This document shows positions 1-10,279 of a stretch of DNA of 64,000 bases, piece after piece; within the stretch, counting starts at the first letter, position 1; every line of letters begins with the position of its first letter. The position numbers and the translations under genes were made by a program. The stretch is taken from assembly GCF_025263685.1 (NCBI RefSeq), contig NZ_CP092109.1:3473001-3537000 (forward strand), given 5' to 3'. Source of the DNA: Geoalkalibacter halelectricus. GTDB taxonomy: Bacteria > Desulfobacterota > Desulfuromonadia > Desulfuromonadales > Geoalkalibacteraceae. Under the pieces are notes generated by a model. The model did no database searches, was not told the origin of the DNA, and was given only the letters and a program-made list of their open reading frames with translations.

Positions 1-2751
1 GATCTTGTCGATGGTCCCCGAGAAGGGCGCACGCACGGTGTTGAACATCTTCATAACTTCGATGATGTAGAGCGCCTGACCCTTCTCGAAGTGCATGCCC
101 TCATGGACGAAGTGCGGCAGGCCCGGCGCTTCCTGCCCATAGTACATGCCACCGCACATGGCCACGATCTCGTCGGCCTTGGTTGCCGGCGGCGGCACCA
201 GCACCTTCTTCATACGCGCCTGCAAGTCGGGATCGTTGAGGTAGCCGGGAATGGTCACCTCGAGGTCGTCCTCGACGCGGAAATCCCAGAAATTGGTGTT
301 GACCCCCACCAAAAACAGCATCCCGATCAGCTCCAGGCCGGCCTCGAAGCCGAAATGGGCCGAACGCACCTGCTCCCATTCCGCGGCGCTGAAACCCTTG
401 GGCGCCTTGTCCTTGCCCAGAGTCTCATTGAGTTTGAAATAATCTTCCTTGTCGAGCTTGAACTTGTCGCGCAAGGCGGCGTAGAAGCGCAGGCCCTTCT
501 GCAGCAGCTCGTTGTCGTGATCCCAGATGACCTCGGCGGCGGTGGCCTGGGGATCATAGCTCATGTTGAGGTATTCGTAGGTTTCCTCCAGGATCACCAG
601 GGGGTTGCGCAGCCACACCAACTTGCCGTCGTCGATGCGGAAATTGCGGCGATTAATGCTCAGCCAGCCCGAGAGCAGATGCGGATCCTCGAGCAGGCGC
701 TCCATGGGCCGGGTGAGCAGGGTGCCCTTGCGATCGAGCACCTCGGAGATGTTTTTGAGCTCGGCCTTGACCACCTCGGGCTCATCGGCGAAGGCCTCGC
801 CGATGAGTTTGGCGTAGTGTTTTTTCATTTCCAGGAAGGCAAACACGGGATCGAGCTTGTTGGCCTCTTCCTTGAGGGTGCCGACCAGGGTCAGGTAGGG
901 CACGACGAAGCGCGTGGTGGGCTTGGCCATGACGTTTTGGCCGAGGAACCAGTTGACCAGGCCGTAGTGGAATTCCAGGTTGGTGCCCAGGTCGGTGCCG
1001 CGGATGGACATCTTGCACAGCACCTCGGCGAGCTTTTCGTAGCTGTCGCGACGATCCGCGCCCTTGGTGAGGATCAGGGCGATGTTGGAATCGTAGGCGC
1101 CGGCCACCTTGTAGCGCATGAACATGCCGGTGTCGGGGTTGGGCAGGCAGATGCCCTGGTCGTCGCGGATCTCACCCTCCAGGGGCTTGGACCAGTAGCG
1201 GATCATGCCGCCGGCATGGGGCGAGAGCGAGGCGTCTGTGGCGTTGAGGCGTGCTTCGGCGCCGGCGCCGAAGCGCGGGATGCGCTCGGGGCGCGGCAGG
1301 CGCTTCTTGTGCCGGGCCAGCAGCGCCATGGCCTCGACCAGGGACTCGACGATGAAGAAATCGTTCTTGTCCTTGGGATTGGTGAACTTGAGGCTGTAGA
1401 CCAGTTCGGTGACGCGATGCTCCACCTGGATGCGGGTGTTGACCTCCATGAAGTAGTGACGGTCACGATCGACGATGCACTCGAAGGTCGAGGCCGAATC
1501 CAGCCCCACCGCCTTGCCGAAGCGCTCGGATTCTTCCTCCATGCGCTTGAGCACCTTGAGATCGCTCTCCAGGGCCTTGACCTGGGCGCTGAGGCCCGCG
1601 GCCTTGGCTTTTTCGATTTCCGCGGCCAGGCCTTCCTGGGTCACGGAGATTTCCAGCAGTTTCTGCTCGTGCATCTGCAGGGAGCAGTCGCGGCCGCCCA
1701 AGGCAATGCACCACTCGCCGTTGCCGAGCAGCTGGATCTCGTTGTGGCGGGTCTGCTCGATGTTGAGCTCGATGAGCACGTTCTTGTTGTCGCCGACGCC
1801 GGTGGCTTTGACCTCGTTGAGCACCTCGCGCACCATGGTCGGCGCCTCGGCGGCCGCCTCGGCGATCTGCTTGTCCGTGGGGCTCTTGGTCATGAGCAGC
1901 GAGGCGCCGAGGATGCGCTGGCCCTTGCCGCCGCCGCCGCCGATGGCCTTGAGGCGCACGCGGCTGCCGGGGTAGTTCTTGAACATATCGGCGACTTCGA
2001 GCTGCACCTGGGCGCTCATTTCCTCGATGGAATAGAGGTCGATGCCCTTGGCGTAGGAGGCGTAGAGGATGGCGTCGGCCAGTTCTTCCACGGGCAGCTT
2101 CTCATCCTTGAGAAGGGCCGGGTCGATATTCAGATCCTCGGCATCGGCCAGGGCGAGCAGCTTGGCGCGGGTGGGATGCTTCTTGAGCAGGGTGCGCGCG
2201 GTGACGTTGTTGATGCCGGGGGTGACGCTGACGTTGACTTCCAGGGCGGTGCGCTTGGCTTCGTCCTTCTTGCCCGCGTCGGCCTGGGTGCGCGAGTTGG
2301 GACCGATGAAGGTCAACCCCGCCTTTTCGATGGCGCCGACAAATTCCTCGTCCTCGGCCATGAAGCCGTAGCCGGCGAAGATCGAGTCGTAGCCGTTGTC
2401 CTTGGCGATCTGGATGATCTGATGGATGCGCTCGACGCGCTCCTCCTTGCTCGCCCCGGTGTAGTCGGGCACGCGGTGCACACGCCGCGAATCGGTGAGC
2501 TGGCGCAGTTCCGGGGCCAGGGCGTTGGGGTAGACGATGGAGTCTTTTTCCGAGAGCAGGATGCCGTAGTGGCTGATACCCATCTCTTCGTAGACGTCCA
2601 TGGCCTCCTTGCGGATGGGGCCGCGGCAGACGATGAGGGGCTTGAGATCCTCGCAGGCGAAGGAGCGCGCCCAGGCGGAGGAGGACTGGCTCAGGCGGCG
2701 GTCGCGGTGAATCAGCGGATTATTGCGGTAGTAGTCAACGGATTGTGCCAT
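1..2751 (-). CDS. Acyl-CoA carboxylase large subunit, biotin carboxylase plus biotin carrier domain (3' end cut by window)
   Basis: The minus-strand frame is open for 917 codons from an ATG to the window edge, so the C-terminus is missing. It begins MAQSVDYYRN and shows a biotin carboxylase fold: an ATP-grasp glycine loop (IGGGGGKGQ) near residue 275 and EVNTRIQVEH in the catalytic part. Near the end is the biotinylation motif EVMKMFN, with the acceptor at Lys901. Carboxylase and carrier domains are therefore on one chain. It is longer than stand-alone AccC (about 450 aa), with a long region between the two domains and a helical stretch just before the EVNTRIQVEH segment. A GGAG lies 10 nt before the ATG. 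The carboxyltransferase gene is 56 bp upstream on the same strand, so the two form an operon that would carboxylate acetyl- or propionyl-CoA. The exact substrate cannot be read from sequence. Confidence 0.9.
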   Translation of the reverse strand, partial: MAQSVDYYRNNPLIHRDRRLSQSSSAWARSFACEDLKPLIVCRGPIRKEAMDVYEEMGISHYGILLSEKDSIVYPNALAPELRQLTDSRRVHRVPDYTGASKEERVERIHQIIQIAKDNGYDSIFAGYGFMAEDEEFVGAIEKAGLTFIGPNSRTQADAGKKDEAKRTALEVNVSVTPGINNVTARTLLKKHPTRAKLLALADAEDLNIDPALLKDEKLPVEELADAILYASYAKGIDLYSIEEMSAQVQLEVADMFKNYPGSRVRLKAIGGGGGKGQRILGASLLMTKSPTDKQIAEAAAEAPTMVREVLNEVKATGVGDNKNVLIELNIEQTRHNEIQLLGNGEWCIALGGRDCSLQMHEQKLLEISVTQEGLAAEIEKAKAAGLSAQVKALESDLKVLKRMEEESERFGKAVGLDSASTFECIVDRDRHYFMEVNTRIQVEHRVTELVYSLKFTNPKDKNDFFIVESLVEAMALLARHKKRLPRPERIPRFGAGAEARLNATDASLSPHAGGMIRYWSKPLEGEIRDDQGICLPNPDTGMFMRYKVAGAYDSNIALILTKGADRRDSYEKLAEVLCKMSIRGTDLGTNLEFHYGLVNWFLGQNVMAKPTTRFVVPYLTLVGTLKEEANKLDPVFAFLEMKKHYAKLIGEAFADEPEVVKAELKNISEVLDRKGTLLTRPMERLLEDPHLLSGWLSINRRNFRIDDGKLVWLRNPLVILEETYEYLNMSYDPQATAAEVIWDHDNELLQKGLRFYAALRDKFKLDKEDYFKLNETLGKDKAPKGFSAAEWEQVRSAHFGFEAGLELIGMLFLVGVNTNFWDFRVEDDLEVTIPGYLNDPDLQARMKKVLVPPPATKADEIVAMCGGMYYGQEAPGLPHFVHEGMHFEKGQALYIIEVMKMFNTVRAPFSGTIDKI

Positions 2752-2807
2752 GAGTCTCTATCTCCAATCTGATCATCGAAGTTCAGTTCAGAATTCGCAC
2801 CGGTATC

Positions 2808-4532
2808 TCAGTGGAACTCACGCTGCACGCCGCCCATGGGCGAGGGCTTGTAATGCCGCAGGAAGAAGGCCAGGTTCTCGCCCAGCACCTTGCGCAGGTC
2901 GGTGGGCATGACGATGGAGGAGATAGAGCCCAAAGCCAGGCCTTCGCGGGGGTTCATCAGCTCTTTCTCGTAGCGCTGGTTGAGGGCGGCCTCCTGGGCC
3001 TTGAGCCACTCGGCGGCGGCCTTCTCGGCGTCTTTTTTCGCCTCATCGCCATTCATGCCGGCGGCCACGCGCTCCTGGGTGCCGGTCTTGATCATGCCGG
3101 GCACCGCGCTGCGAATCTTGCGCAATTCACCCTTGTAGACGAATTCCTTGCCCGCCGGACCCATGACCGCCAGGCGCGTGGTGGGCAGGGCCAGCACCAG
3201 GTCGGCGCCGGTCGGGTAGTTGTTGTAGGAGGCGTAGGCGCCGCCGAAGGCGTTGCGCAGGATGAGCAGGATGCGCGGGGTGCGCACGTCGACGATGGAA
3301 TCGAGCATGGAGCGGCCGGCCTGCACGATGCCGCGCGCTTCCTGCTCGCGGCCGGGGAGAAAGCCGGTGGTGTCCTCCATGAAGATCAGGGGGATGTTGT
3401 AGATGTTGCAGAAGCGCACGAAGCGCGCGATTTTCAGCGCCGAGTCGCAGTCGATCTGGCCCGAGGCCACCGCCGAGTTGTTGGCGACGAAGCCCACCAC
3501 ATGGCCGCCGAGGCGGCCGAAGGCGGTGACCACCTCGCGGGCGCGCTCGGGTTGAATTTCAAAGTAGTCGCCGTGGTCGCACACCTGCTGGATGATGATG
3601 GAGACATCAAAGGGCGTGTTGAAGCCGGTGGGCGAATTGAAGGCCTTCTTGAGCAGGGTGTTGATCTCCCAGGTCTTGCGGTCCAGGGGATCGCTGGTTT
3701 CCTGGTAGGGGGCCATGACGCTGTTGTTGTCCGGCAGATAGCTGAGCAGGCGCACCACGGTGCGCAGCGCAGCGACTTCGTCCCCGACGGTGAGATCGGC
3801 CACGCCCGACTGGCCGTGAACCTTGGGGCCACCCAACTCCTCGGGGGTGATGTCCTCGCCCAGCACCGACTTGACCACCCCGGGACCGGTGAGGCCGAAA
3901 AAGGTGTCGCTGGGCTGGATGACGAAGCTGCCCTGGCGCGGCAAGTAGCTGCCGCCGCCGGCGTTGAAGCCGAACATGCACATGATGCTCGGTATTACGC
4001 CGCTGATCTTGCGCAGGGCGGTGAAGGCCTCGGCGTAGCCGTCAAGACCACCGACCCCGGCGGGCACAAAGGCGCCGGCCGAGTCGTTCATGCCGACCAG
4101 GGGGATGCCCTTCTCGCCCGCCATGTACATGAGACGCGCGAGCTTCTGGCCGTTAGTGGCGTCGATGGAGCCGGCGCGCACCGTGAAGTCATGACCGTAG
4201 AGGGCGACATCGCGACCGTTGATGTTGAGGATGCCGGTGACCAGCGACGCCCCGTCGAGGTTCTTGCCCCAGTTCTGGAAAAGGATGTTGGGCTGCGCTT
4301 CGGTCAGCACGCGGATGCGCTCCCAAACCGTCATGCGTTTCTTGAAGTGCTGCTTTTCGATCTGTCCGATTTCCACCGATTTGGTGGGGCGCTGGATCAG
4401 GTCGTAGCCGGCCTGCATGGCCTCTTCATAAGCACCGGTTTGGCGAGAAATCTCGCCGGGAATGGTGAATTCGACCTTCTCGGGCGGATCAAACGGGTTT
4501 TGCAAGGACGGTTTGATGGCTTTTTTCGACAT
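2808..4532 (-). CDS. Acyl-CoA carboxylase, carboxyltransferase subunit
   Basis: This 574-residue protein is a fused alpha/beta carboxyltransferase of the crotonase fold. The N-terminal half carries [19 protein letters not shown] and a glycine-rich [11 protein letters not shown] segment that would form an oxyanion hole. The C-terminal half carries [11 protein letters not shown] and [15 protein letters not shown]. It would transfer the carboxyl group from biotin on the neighbouring large subunit to acyl-CoA. I chose the ATG giving [10 protein letters not shown] because AGAGGGA precedes it at good spacing; a longer in-frame version starts 28 codons earlier with no such site. The upstream region has a 23-bp palindrome next to a TTGACA. 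Whether acetyl- or propionyl-CoA is preferred is open. Confidence 0.92.
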   Translation of the reverse strand: MSKKAIKPSLQNPFDPPEKVEFTIPGEISRQTGAYEEAMQAGYDLIQRPTKSVEIGQIEKQHFKKRMTVWERIRVLTEAQPNILFQNWGKNLDGASLVTGILNINGRDVALYGHDFTVRAGSIDATNGQKLARLMYMAGEKGIPLVGMNDSAGAFVPAGVGGLDGYAEAFTALRKISGVIPSIMCMFGFNAGGGSYLPRQGSFVIQPSDTFFGLTGPGVVKSVLGEDITPEELGGPKVHGQSGVADLTVGDEVAALRTVVRLLSYLPDNNSVMAPYQETSDPLDRKTWEINTLLKKAFNSPTGFNTPFDVSIIIQQVCDHGDYFEIQPERAREVVTAFGRLGGHVVGFVANNSAVASGQIDCDSALKIARFVRFCNIYNIPLIFMEDTTGFLPGREQEARGIVQAGRSMLDSIVDVRTPRILLILRNAFGGAYASYNNYPTGADLVLALPTTRLAVMGPAGKEFVYKGELRKIRSAVPGMIKTGTQERVAAGMNGDEAKKDAEKAAAEWLKAQEAALNQRYEKELMNPREGLALGSISSIVMPTDLRKVLGENLAFFLRHYKPSPMGGVQREFH

Positions 4533-4690
4533 TTCGGCATCCCTCTGGAAAAATGAGTTCGAACCTGGCGCTGAGTTGAAACCGCGATTCCTGGCGCCGC
4601 CGCGCGGCCGACGCAACTTACGAAAACCATTGGCGTATACTTAAAACATTGTTTCTCGGAAGCCCTAACGAAACAAAAATCTAAAGAAAT

Positions 4691-4722
4691 TGTCAAGAAG
4701 ATTTTTACCCTCAGTAAAAATC
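4691..4722 (-). promoter_or_regulatory. Palindrome beside a TTGACA box upstream of the acyl-CoA carboxylase operon
   Basis: GATTTTTAC and GTAAAAATC form perfect 9-bp arms around five bases (4700-4722). On the minus strand a TTGACA hexamer (4691-4696) follows within 4 nt. The layout suits a regulator site at the promoter of the carboxyltransferase/carboxylase operon about 160 bp downstream. No good -10 was found at 17 bp, so the promoter itself is less certain than the palindrome. Confidence 0.4.
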
Positions 4723-4829
4723 ATTCCCGCATTTTGCCTTGATTTTCCTCGCTTTTTCTCCCCTGGCTAAATTTTCTTTAGCCTTAAAAACGCACAAAGG
4801 GGCGACCCCGTCGCGGAGCCGCCCCTTGT

Positions 4830-4998
4830 CTAGGAGGCTGTCGGACTATCCATGAGCCGGCTGCAAATCCGGCTGTTTGGCCCGTATTCCGGCTCCTTTT
4901 CGATACGTAGCTACGGCTATGCACTCTCAAAGGAGCCAAAATCCGGACTCAAACATCCAAATTTTCGCTTCGGCCCGGATAGTCCGACAGCCTCCTAG
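4830..4998. repeat. 167-bp palindromic repeat, full copy A
   Basis: The element begins CTAGGAGGCTGTCGGACTAT and ends with the inverse complement, giving terminal inverted repeats of about 21 bp. Inside is a second inverted pair (GGCTCCTTT / AAAGGAGCC). Copy B at 56977-57145 is the same length, in inverse orientation, and differs at about three positions. Copy A lies 28 bp past the stop of serA and upstream of the carboxyltransferase gene. It could act as a bidirectional terminator or be a non-autonomous mobile element; it has no coding capacity. Confidence 0.85.
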
Positions 4999-5025
4999 CG
5001 TAAAGATAGGATGTGGCAATCGGTC

Positions 5026-6624
5026 TCAGGAGACCGAAGCCATGTGAACCTGCTTGAGGAAGCTGGCTTGCGTCGCCTCGGCCAGGCGCGCCACCACATC
5101 CTCGCTGGCGGGCGAGTCGATGGAAAACACCACCATGGCCTCGCCGGCCTTGGCACGGCGCCCGAGGTTCATGTTGCCGATATTGACGTTCTCCTCGCCG
5201 AGAATGGTGCCGATTTTGCCGATAAGCCCCGGGCGATCCTCGTAGCTGATGACCAGCATGTGCGGCTCGGGAGTGAAGTCGGTGTGGAAATCGCGCATCT
5301 TGACGATCTTGACCTTGCCTTCGAACAGGGTGCCGGCAATGGTGCGCTTGCCCTCCGGGGTATGGACGGCCAGGGTCACCAGGTTGGAGAAGGATTCGGT
5401 CTCGGTGGTGCGCACCTCCTCGACCACCATGCCCATGGTGCGCGCCACCAGGCGGGCGTTGACCATGTTCACCTCGACCTCGGTGTGGCGGTTGAGCAGG
5501 GCCGCCAGGCCGCACACGGTCAGGGGCGCGCAGTCGTAGCGCGCCAGCTTGCCGTTGTAGGTGAAGATGATCTTTTCCGGATTGGCCGGGGCCAGCTGGG
5601 AGAGAAAGTCGCCCATCTGGCTGACCAGGCCCATGAAGGGGCGCATGTGGTCCATGAGGTCGGGATCGAAGCGCGGGATGTTCACGGCATTCTCCATGGG
5701 CCGACCGTCGAGGTAGTTGACCAGCTCGCGGCTCACGTCCACGGCCACGTTCTTTTGCGCCTCGAAGGTGTTGGCGCCCAGGTGCGGGGTCACCACCATG
5801 CGCGGATGGGCGATGAGCTGTTTCACCAGCTCCGATGCGGGGGGCTCCTCGCTGAACACGTCGAATCCGGCGCCCAGCACTTTGCCGCTGTCCAGGGCGG
5901 CGAGCATGGCCGCCTCGTCGATGATGCCGCCACGCGCGCAGTTGATGACGATGACCCCGTTCTTCATGCCGGCGAAATGCTCGGTCCCGATCATGCCGCG
6001 GGTTTCGTCGTTGAGGGGGGTGTGCACGGAGATCACGTCGGCGTAGCGGATGATATCCTCCAAGGGCACCAGCTTGACGCCGAAGTCCTCGGCGCGCTTC
6101 TCGGCGATGTAGGGGTCGTGGACCAGCACCTCCATCTCGAAAGCCTTGGCGCGCAGGGCCACGCGACCACCCACCTTGCCCAGACCGATGATGCCCAGGG
6201 TGCGGCCCTTGAGTTCGTGGCCGGTGAAGGGCGCGCGCTTCCATTCGCCGCTTTTGAGGCTGGGGTTGGCCAGGGTGATGTTGCGGCACAGGGTGAGCAG
6301 CAGCGCCAGGGTATGCTCGGCAGCCGAATTGGTGTTGCCGAACGGGGCATTGACGACGATGATGCCTTTATTGCTGGCGTATTCCACATCGACGTTGTCG
6401 ATGCCGACCCCGGCGCGGGCAATGATCTTGAGGCGTTCGGCATGATCGATGAGCGGCGGATCGACGCGCGTGCCGCTGCGGGTGATGATGGCGTCGTAAC
6501 CGCCGATGATCTCATGCAGTTTCGCCACGGGCAAACCGAGTTGGACGTCCACGGTGATGCGCGGATCGTCGAGCAGGGGCTGCAGACCTTCCTGGGAAAT
6601 TTCGTCGGTGATCAGAACCTTCAT
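5026..6624 (-). CDS. serA: D-3-phosphoglycerate dehydrogenase
   Basis: This 532-residue enzyme oxidises 3-phosphoglycerate to 3-phosphohydroxypyruvate with NAD, the first step of serine synthesis. The N-terminal substrate domain starts MKVLITDEIS. The NAD-binding domain has the GIIGLGKVGG dinucleotide loop, the catalytic Arg at position 231 (NCARGG), a conserved GFDVFSEEPP and the catalytic His in PHLGANT. The C-terminus carries the intervening domain and a final ACT domain (HMLVISYEDRPGLIG), as in the long type of SerA, where serine can inhibit. The length fits that class. A repeat element follows the stop codon. The next upstream gene on the strand is a small Cys-rich protein, then DAHP synthase. 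Confidence 0.97.
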   Translation of the reverse strand: MKVLITDEISQEGLQPLLDDPRITVDVQLGLPVAKLHEIIGGYDAIITRSGTRVDPPLIDHAERLKIIARAGVGIDNVDVEYASNKGIIVVNAPFGNTNSAAEHTLALLLTLCRNITLANPSLKSGEWKRAPFTGHELKGRTLGIIGLGKVGGRVALRAKAFEMEVLVHDPYIAEKRAEDFGVKLVPLEDIIRYADVISVHTPLNDETRGMIGTEHFAGMKNGVIVINCARGGIIDEAAMLAALDSGKVLGAGFDVFSEEPPASELVKQLIAHPRMVVTPHLGANTFEAQKNVAVDVSRELVNYLDGRPMENAVNIPRFDPDLMDHMRPFMGLVSQMGDFLSQLAPANPEKIIFTYNGKLARYDCAPLTVCGLAALLNRHTEVEVNMVNARLVARTMGMVVEEVRTTETESFSNLVTLAVHTPEGKRTIAGTLFEGKVKIVKMRDFHTDFTPEPHMLVISYEDRPGLIGKIGTILGEENVNIGNMNLGRRAKAGEAMVVFSIDSPASEDVVARLAEATQASFLKQVHMASVS

Positions 6625-6762
6625 GGGAAACCCTCGTTTCCGGCCAGGAGGACAATGGCCCGCCCAAGCCAGGGGAATGCTTTCGTTCGCAAAGGCGGAA
6701 TTTTAGACCCTTTGCGCGGGGCTGTCAACGCCGTAGACAGGCGCGGGCCAAGGCGGGATGGG

Positions 6763-6846
6763 GTAGGGGCGCACCGATGTGCGCCCAGGGCGGACGCAGT
6801 CCGCCTCTACGACAGAAATGCGGGGCGTAGCATGCTGCGCCCCTAC
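6763..6846. repeat. Mosaic hairpin repeat bracketed by GTAGGGGC / GCCCCTAC, copy 1
   Basis: Three short hairpins sit between GTAGGGGC and GCCCCTAC: one with loop CGAT, one with GGAC/GTCC arms, one with GCATGC at its centre. Their outer bases (GGGC/GCCC) recur while inner arms differ but stay complementary. The right end supplies the TAG stop of the neighbouring 87-aa gene. Related copies are at 57215-57239 and 61469-61517. Confidence 0.65.
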
Positions 6847-7106
6847 TTGATGACCTTGAGGCCGGAGGGCTTGGCGGGCTCGGGTTTGGGGGCGGGCGGC
6901 TCCGGCGACGGCGCGGGCTCCGCGCCGAGACTGGGCAAGCTGCCGGCGGCGATCATCTGTTCCACGGCGGCGGCGATGCCCAGGCACTGCTTCATGCACA
7001 CGCGATGCGCCGGGCAGGTGGTGCAATCGGCCGCGCCACCCGCCATTTTCAGCGCATTGACCACCAACTCCACACTTTCAACCTGGTTGAGAGGAATGAA
7101 AAACAT
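6843..7106 (-). CDS. Small cysteine-rich protein of unknown function between aroF and serA
   Basis: The 87-residue product starts MFFIPLNQVE, has a four-cysteine cluster in its middle (CTTCPAHRVCMKQC, positions about 28-41) and ends in a proline/alanine/glutamate-rich tail. The cysteine spacing suggests metal or iron-sulfur binding, which is inference. AAGGA lies upstream of the ATG. It sits on the same strand between DAHP synthase and SerA and may be transcribed with them. The TAG stop is part of a palindromic repeat, so the natural C-terminus may have been trimmed or set by that insertion. I do not recognise the family. Confidence 0.6.
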   Translation of the reverse strand: MFFIPLNQVESVELVVNALKMAGGAADCTTCPAHRVCMKQCLGIAAAVEQMIAAGSLPSLGAEPAPSPEPPAPKPEPAKPSGLKVIK

Positions 7107-7109
7107 AGG

Positions 7110-7214
7110 ATTTGTCCTTTGTCATTGGTCATTTGTCCTTGGTTTGCCGATACCCGGCCATTTGCCCTTTGCCTTGGCTTTTCAACAAAGGACAAATGAC
7201 CAGTGACCAAGGAC
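7110..7214. repeat. Long inverted repeat built from TTTGTC/GGTCA words
   Basis: The arms read TTGTCCTTTGTCATTGGTCA at the left and the near-complement (GACCAGTGACCAAGGACA) at the right. They could fold into a long imperfect hairpin between the aroF stop and the next gene. It may work as a terminator or be a dispersed repeat; no second copy was seen in the window. Confidence 0.5.
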
Positions 7215-7219
7215 AGAAT

Positions 7220-8239
7220 TTATAATTTTCTTCCCGCCACGCGGGCGAATTCCGCGAGCTTTTTCATCATTTCCGCGAACTGGCCGGGGCGCAGGGATTG
7301 GGGGCCGTCGCTGGCCGCGGTTTCGGGATGGGGATGGACCTCGACGATCAGCCCGTCGGCGCCCGCCGCCACGGCCGCGTAGCACATGGACGGTACCAGG
7401 CTGGCGTGGCCGGTGGCGTGGGAGGGGTCGATGAGCACCGGCAGGTGGGTCTGCTCCTTGAGCACCGGCACCGCCGAAATATCGAGAGTGTTGCGCGTGG
7501 CGGTCTCGAAGGTACGGATGCCGCGCTCGCACAGAATCACGCGCTGATTGCCCTCGGAGAGGATGTACTCGGCGCTCATGAGGAATTCCTGGATGGTGGT
7601 GGCCATGCCGCGCTTAAGCAGCACCGGCTTGCCCAGTTGGCCGAGCATCTTGAGCAGGGCGAAATTCTGCACGTTGCGCGCCCCGACCTGCATGATGTCG
7701 GCGTAGCGCGCCACCAGTTCGACATCGCGCGGATTGACTACCTCGGTGACGATGGGCAGGCCGGTTTCGGCACGCGCCTGGGCGAGCAGCTTGAGCCCTT
7801 CCTCCTCCATGCCCTGGAAGGAATAGGGGCTGGTGCGCGGCTTGAAGGCGCCGCCGCGCAGCACCTGGGCGCCGGCGGCCTTGACCGCGCGCGCCGTTTC
7901 CAGAATCTGCTCCTCGCTCTCCACCGAGCAGGGTCCGGCCATCACCACCAGTTGCGCGCCGCCGATGACCAGGCCGGGGGCGATCTCGACGGTGCTCGGC
8001 TCGGGCCGCACCTCGCGGCTGGCGAGCTTGTAGGGCTTGAGAATCGGCACCACGCTCTCCACGCCCGGCAGCGACTCCAGAGCCTGGAGCACCGCCTTGC
8101 CGCGCTCATCGCCGACGGCGCCGACCACGTCGCGCGTCTCGCCGTGGATGACGTGGGGCTTGTAGCCCAGTTCGCGGATGCGTTTTTTAACCTCGGCCAG
8201 GGCCTCGCGCCCCGCCCCCTGCTTCATGACGATAATCAT
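7220..8239 (-). CDS. aroF: 3-deoxy-7-phosphoheptulonate (DAHP) synthase, AroF/PheA-type with N-terminal ferredoxin-like domain
   Basis: This 339-residue enzyme condenses phosphoenolpyruvate with erythrose-4-phosphate, the first step of the shikimate pathway. The first ~70 residues ([10 protein letters not shown] to GVESVVPI) form the regulatory ferredoxin-like domain of class I-beta enzymes. The catalytic barrel follows: [48 protein letters not shown] and IDPSHATGH, which hold the phosphate- and metal-binding residues. GGAGAGGATC lies in front of the chosen ATG. The 5' leader of about 280 nt contains a terminator and a competing pairing, described separately, so the gene is probably regulated by attenuation. 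Confidence 0.95.
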   Translation of the reverse strand: MIIVMKQGAGREALAEVKKRIRELGYKPHVIHGETRDVVGAVGDERGKAVLQALESLPGVESVVPILKPYKLASREVRPEPSTVEIAPGLVIGGAQLVVMAGPCSVESEEQILETARAVKAAGAQVLRGGAFKPRTSPYSFQGMEEEGLKLLAQARAETGLPIVTEVVNPRDVELVARYADIMQVGARNVQNFALLKMLGQLGKPVLLKRGMATTIQEFLMSAEYILSEGNQRVILCERGIRTFETATRNTLDISAVPVLKEQTHLPVLIDPSHATGHASLVPSMCYAAVAAGADGLIVEVHPHPETAASDGPQSLRPGQFAEMMKKLAEFARVAGRKL

Positions 8240-8271
8240 TGGCTGATCCTCTCCGGCGAATGCCTGGAAAT

Positions 8272-8308
8272 AGGACAGGCCGCCCGAAGTCTCCCGGCGG
8301 CCTGTCCT
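8272..8308 (-). promoter_or_regulatory. GC-rich hairpin just upstream of the aroF ribosome site
   Basis: AGGACAGGCCGCC pairs perfectly over 13 bp with its complement around an 11-nt centre. No U-run follows. It sits between the leader terminator and the ribosome-binding site and may stabilise the mRNA or take part in leader control. Confidence 0.5.
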
Positions 8309-8319
8309 CTGATCTGCGA

Positions 8320-8368
8320 TCCAGAAAAGAAAAACCATGGGCGACTTCGTTCACGTCTGCCCATGGTT
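8320..8368 (-). terminator. Intrinsic terminator inside the aroF leader
   Basis: AACCATGGGC and GCCCATGGTT pair perfectly over 10 bp with a 16-nt loop. In minus-strand sense the stem is followed by TTTTCTTTTC. It lies about 80 nt before the start codon, within the leader. Confidence 0.75.
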
Positions 8369-8587
8369 GATTGGTCGGTTGAAGCTTCGGCCTGGTGCCT
8401 AGGCCGATGGACCCTTCCCTTGGGCAGACGGCCTAAAAAAGCCGTACCAAAAGGAAAAGCCGAAAAAGTTGCCAAACACAGCGTGCACCGGGAAACCTCG
8501 CAGGAATAATGACGTTCAAATACTAATCCCATTCCCGCCGCCGTGGCAAGAGGGAAAATTGCGCCGCCGGATATGGGTGCGCCGGAT

Positions 8588-10003
<1,416 letters not shown>

Positions 10004-10150
10004 GGGACCACTTGCTCCTTTCCGCAGCCGCAGCGGCTGCCGGACATCACATTAAAAGTCAGCCCTATAAATCTAACAAAAACTCCCCGGCCCGCAACCC
10101 GCGCGCCACCGCGACCAAACAGACAGCCCAGGTCGCGGCAAAATTTATTG

Positions 10151-10180
10151 TTGACAGGGGCCGCTTTTTTTCGCTATATA
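10151..10180 (+). promoter_or_regulatory. Sigma-70 type promoter of tRNA-Phe
   Basis: TTGACA (10151-10156) and TATATA (10175-10180) are 18 bp apart and end 13 bp before the tRNA. Confidence 0.75.
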
Positions 10181-10193
10181 CTGACGCTCACTT

Positions 10194-10269
10194 GCCCAGA
10201 TAGCTCAGTCGGTAGAGCAGTGGACTGAAAATCCACGTGTCGCTGGTTCGATTCCGGCTCTGGGCACCA
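10194..10269 (+). tRNA. tRNA-Phe (anticodon GAA)
   Basis: The 76-nt cloverleaf has acceptor arms GCCCAGA/TCTGGGC, D stem GCTC/GAGC, anticodon stem GTGGA/TCCAC around loop CTGAAAA, and T arm GCTGG-TTCGATT-CCGGC. It ends in an encoded ACCA. The anticodon GAA reads Phe codons. It has its own promoter and is followed by an intrinsic terminator, so it is a single-gene unit. Confidence 0.98.
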
Positions 10270-10279
10270 GAAGAAACAA

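Larger units (their letters stand above)
8240..8525 (-). promoter_or_regulatory. Structured 5' leader of the DAHP synthase gene, candidate attenuator or small RNA
   Basis: On the minus strand TTGCCA, 18 bp, TAGTAT forms a promoter just after the otsA stop, so a transcript would begin near 8517. It contains an ACGGC/GCCGT hairpin, a CGGCCT/AGGCCG hairpin, an intrinsic terminator and then a GC-rich hairpin before the aroF ribosome site. GTCTGCCCA (8421-8429) is complementary over 9 bp to TGGGCAGAC (8355-8363), which spans the ascending arm of the terminator. That gives a mutually exclusive anti-terminator. A free ~190-nt RNA ending at the terminator is the alternative reading. Confidence 0.5.

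Noticed and set aside
91-2772. Long plus-strand open frame of 893 codons opposite the carboxylase
   Set aside because: It is the antisense of the biotin carboxylase gene; composition is His/Gly/Val-rich without any domain, typical of shadow frames in GC-rich genes.
5011-7206. 731-codon plus-strand frame across serA and the next gene
   Set aside because: Shadow of serA; no ribosome site and no recognisable domain.
8417-8509. Lysine-rich plus-strand frame end (RRPKKAVPKGKAEKVAK)
   Set aside because: It lies opposite the structured aroF leader and its composition comes from the hairpins; no independent start with a ribosome site.
8320-8525. 6S RNA as identity of the aroF leader RNA
   Set aside because: Size and promoter would fit, but the central bubble and long closing stem of 6S RNA were not found, whereas a terminator/anti-terminator pair is visible.
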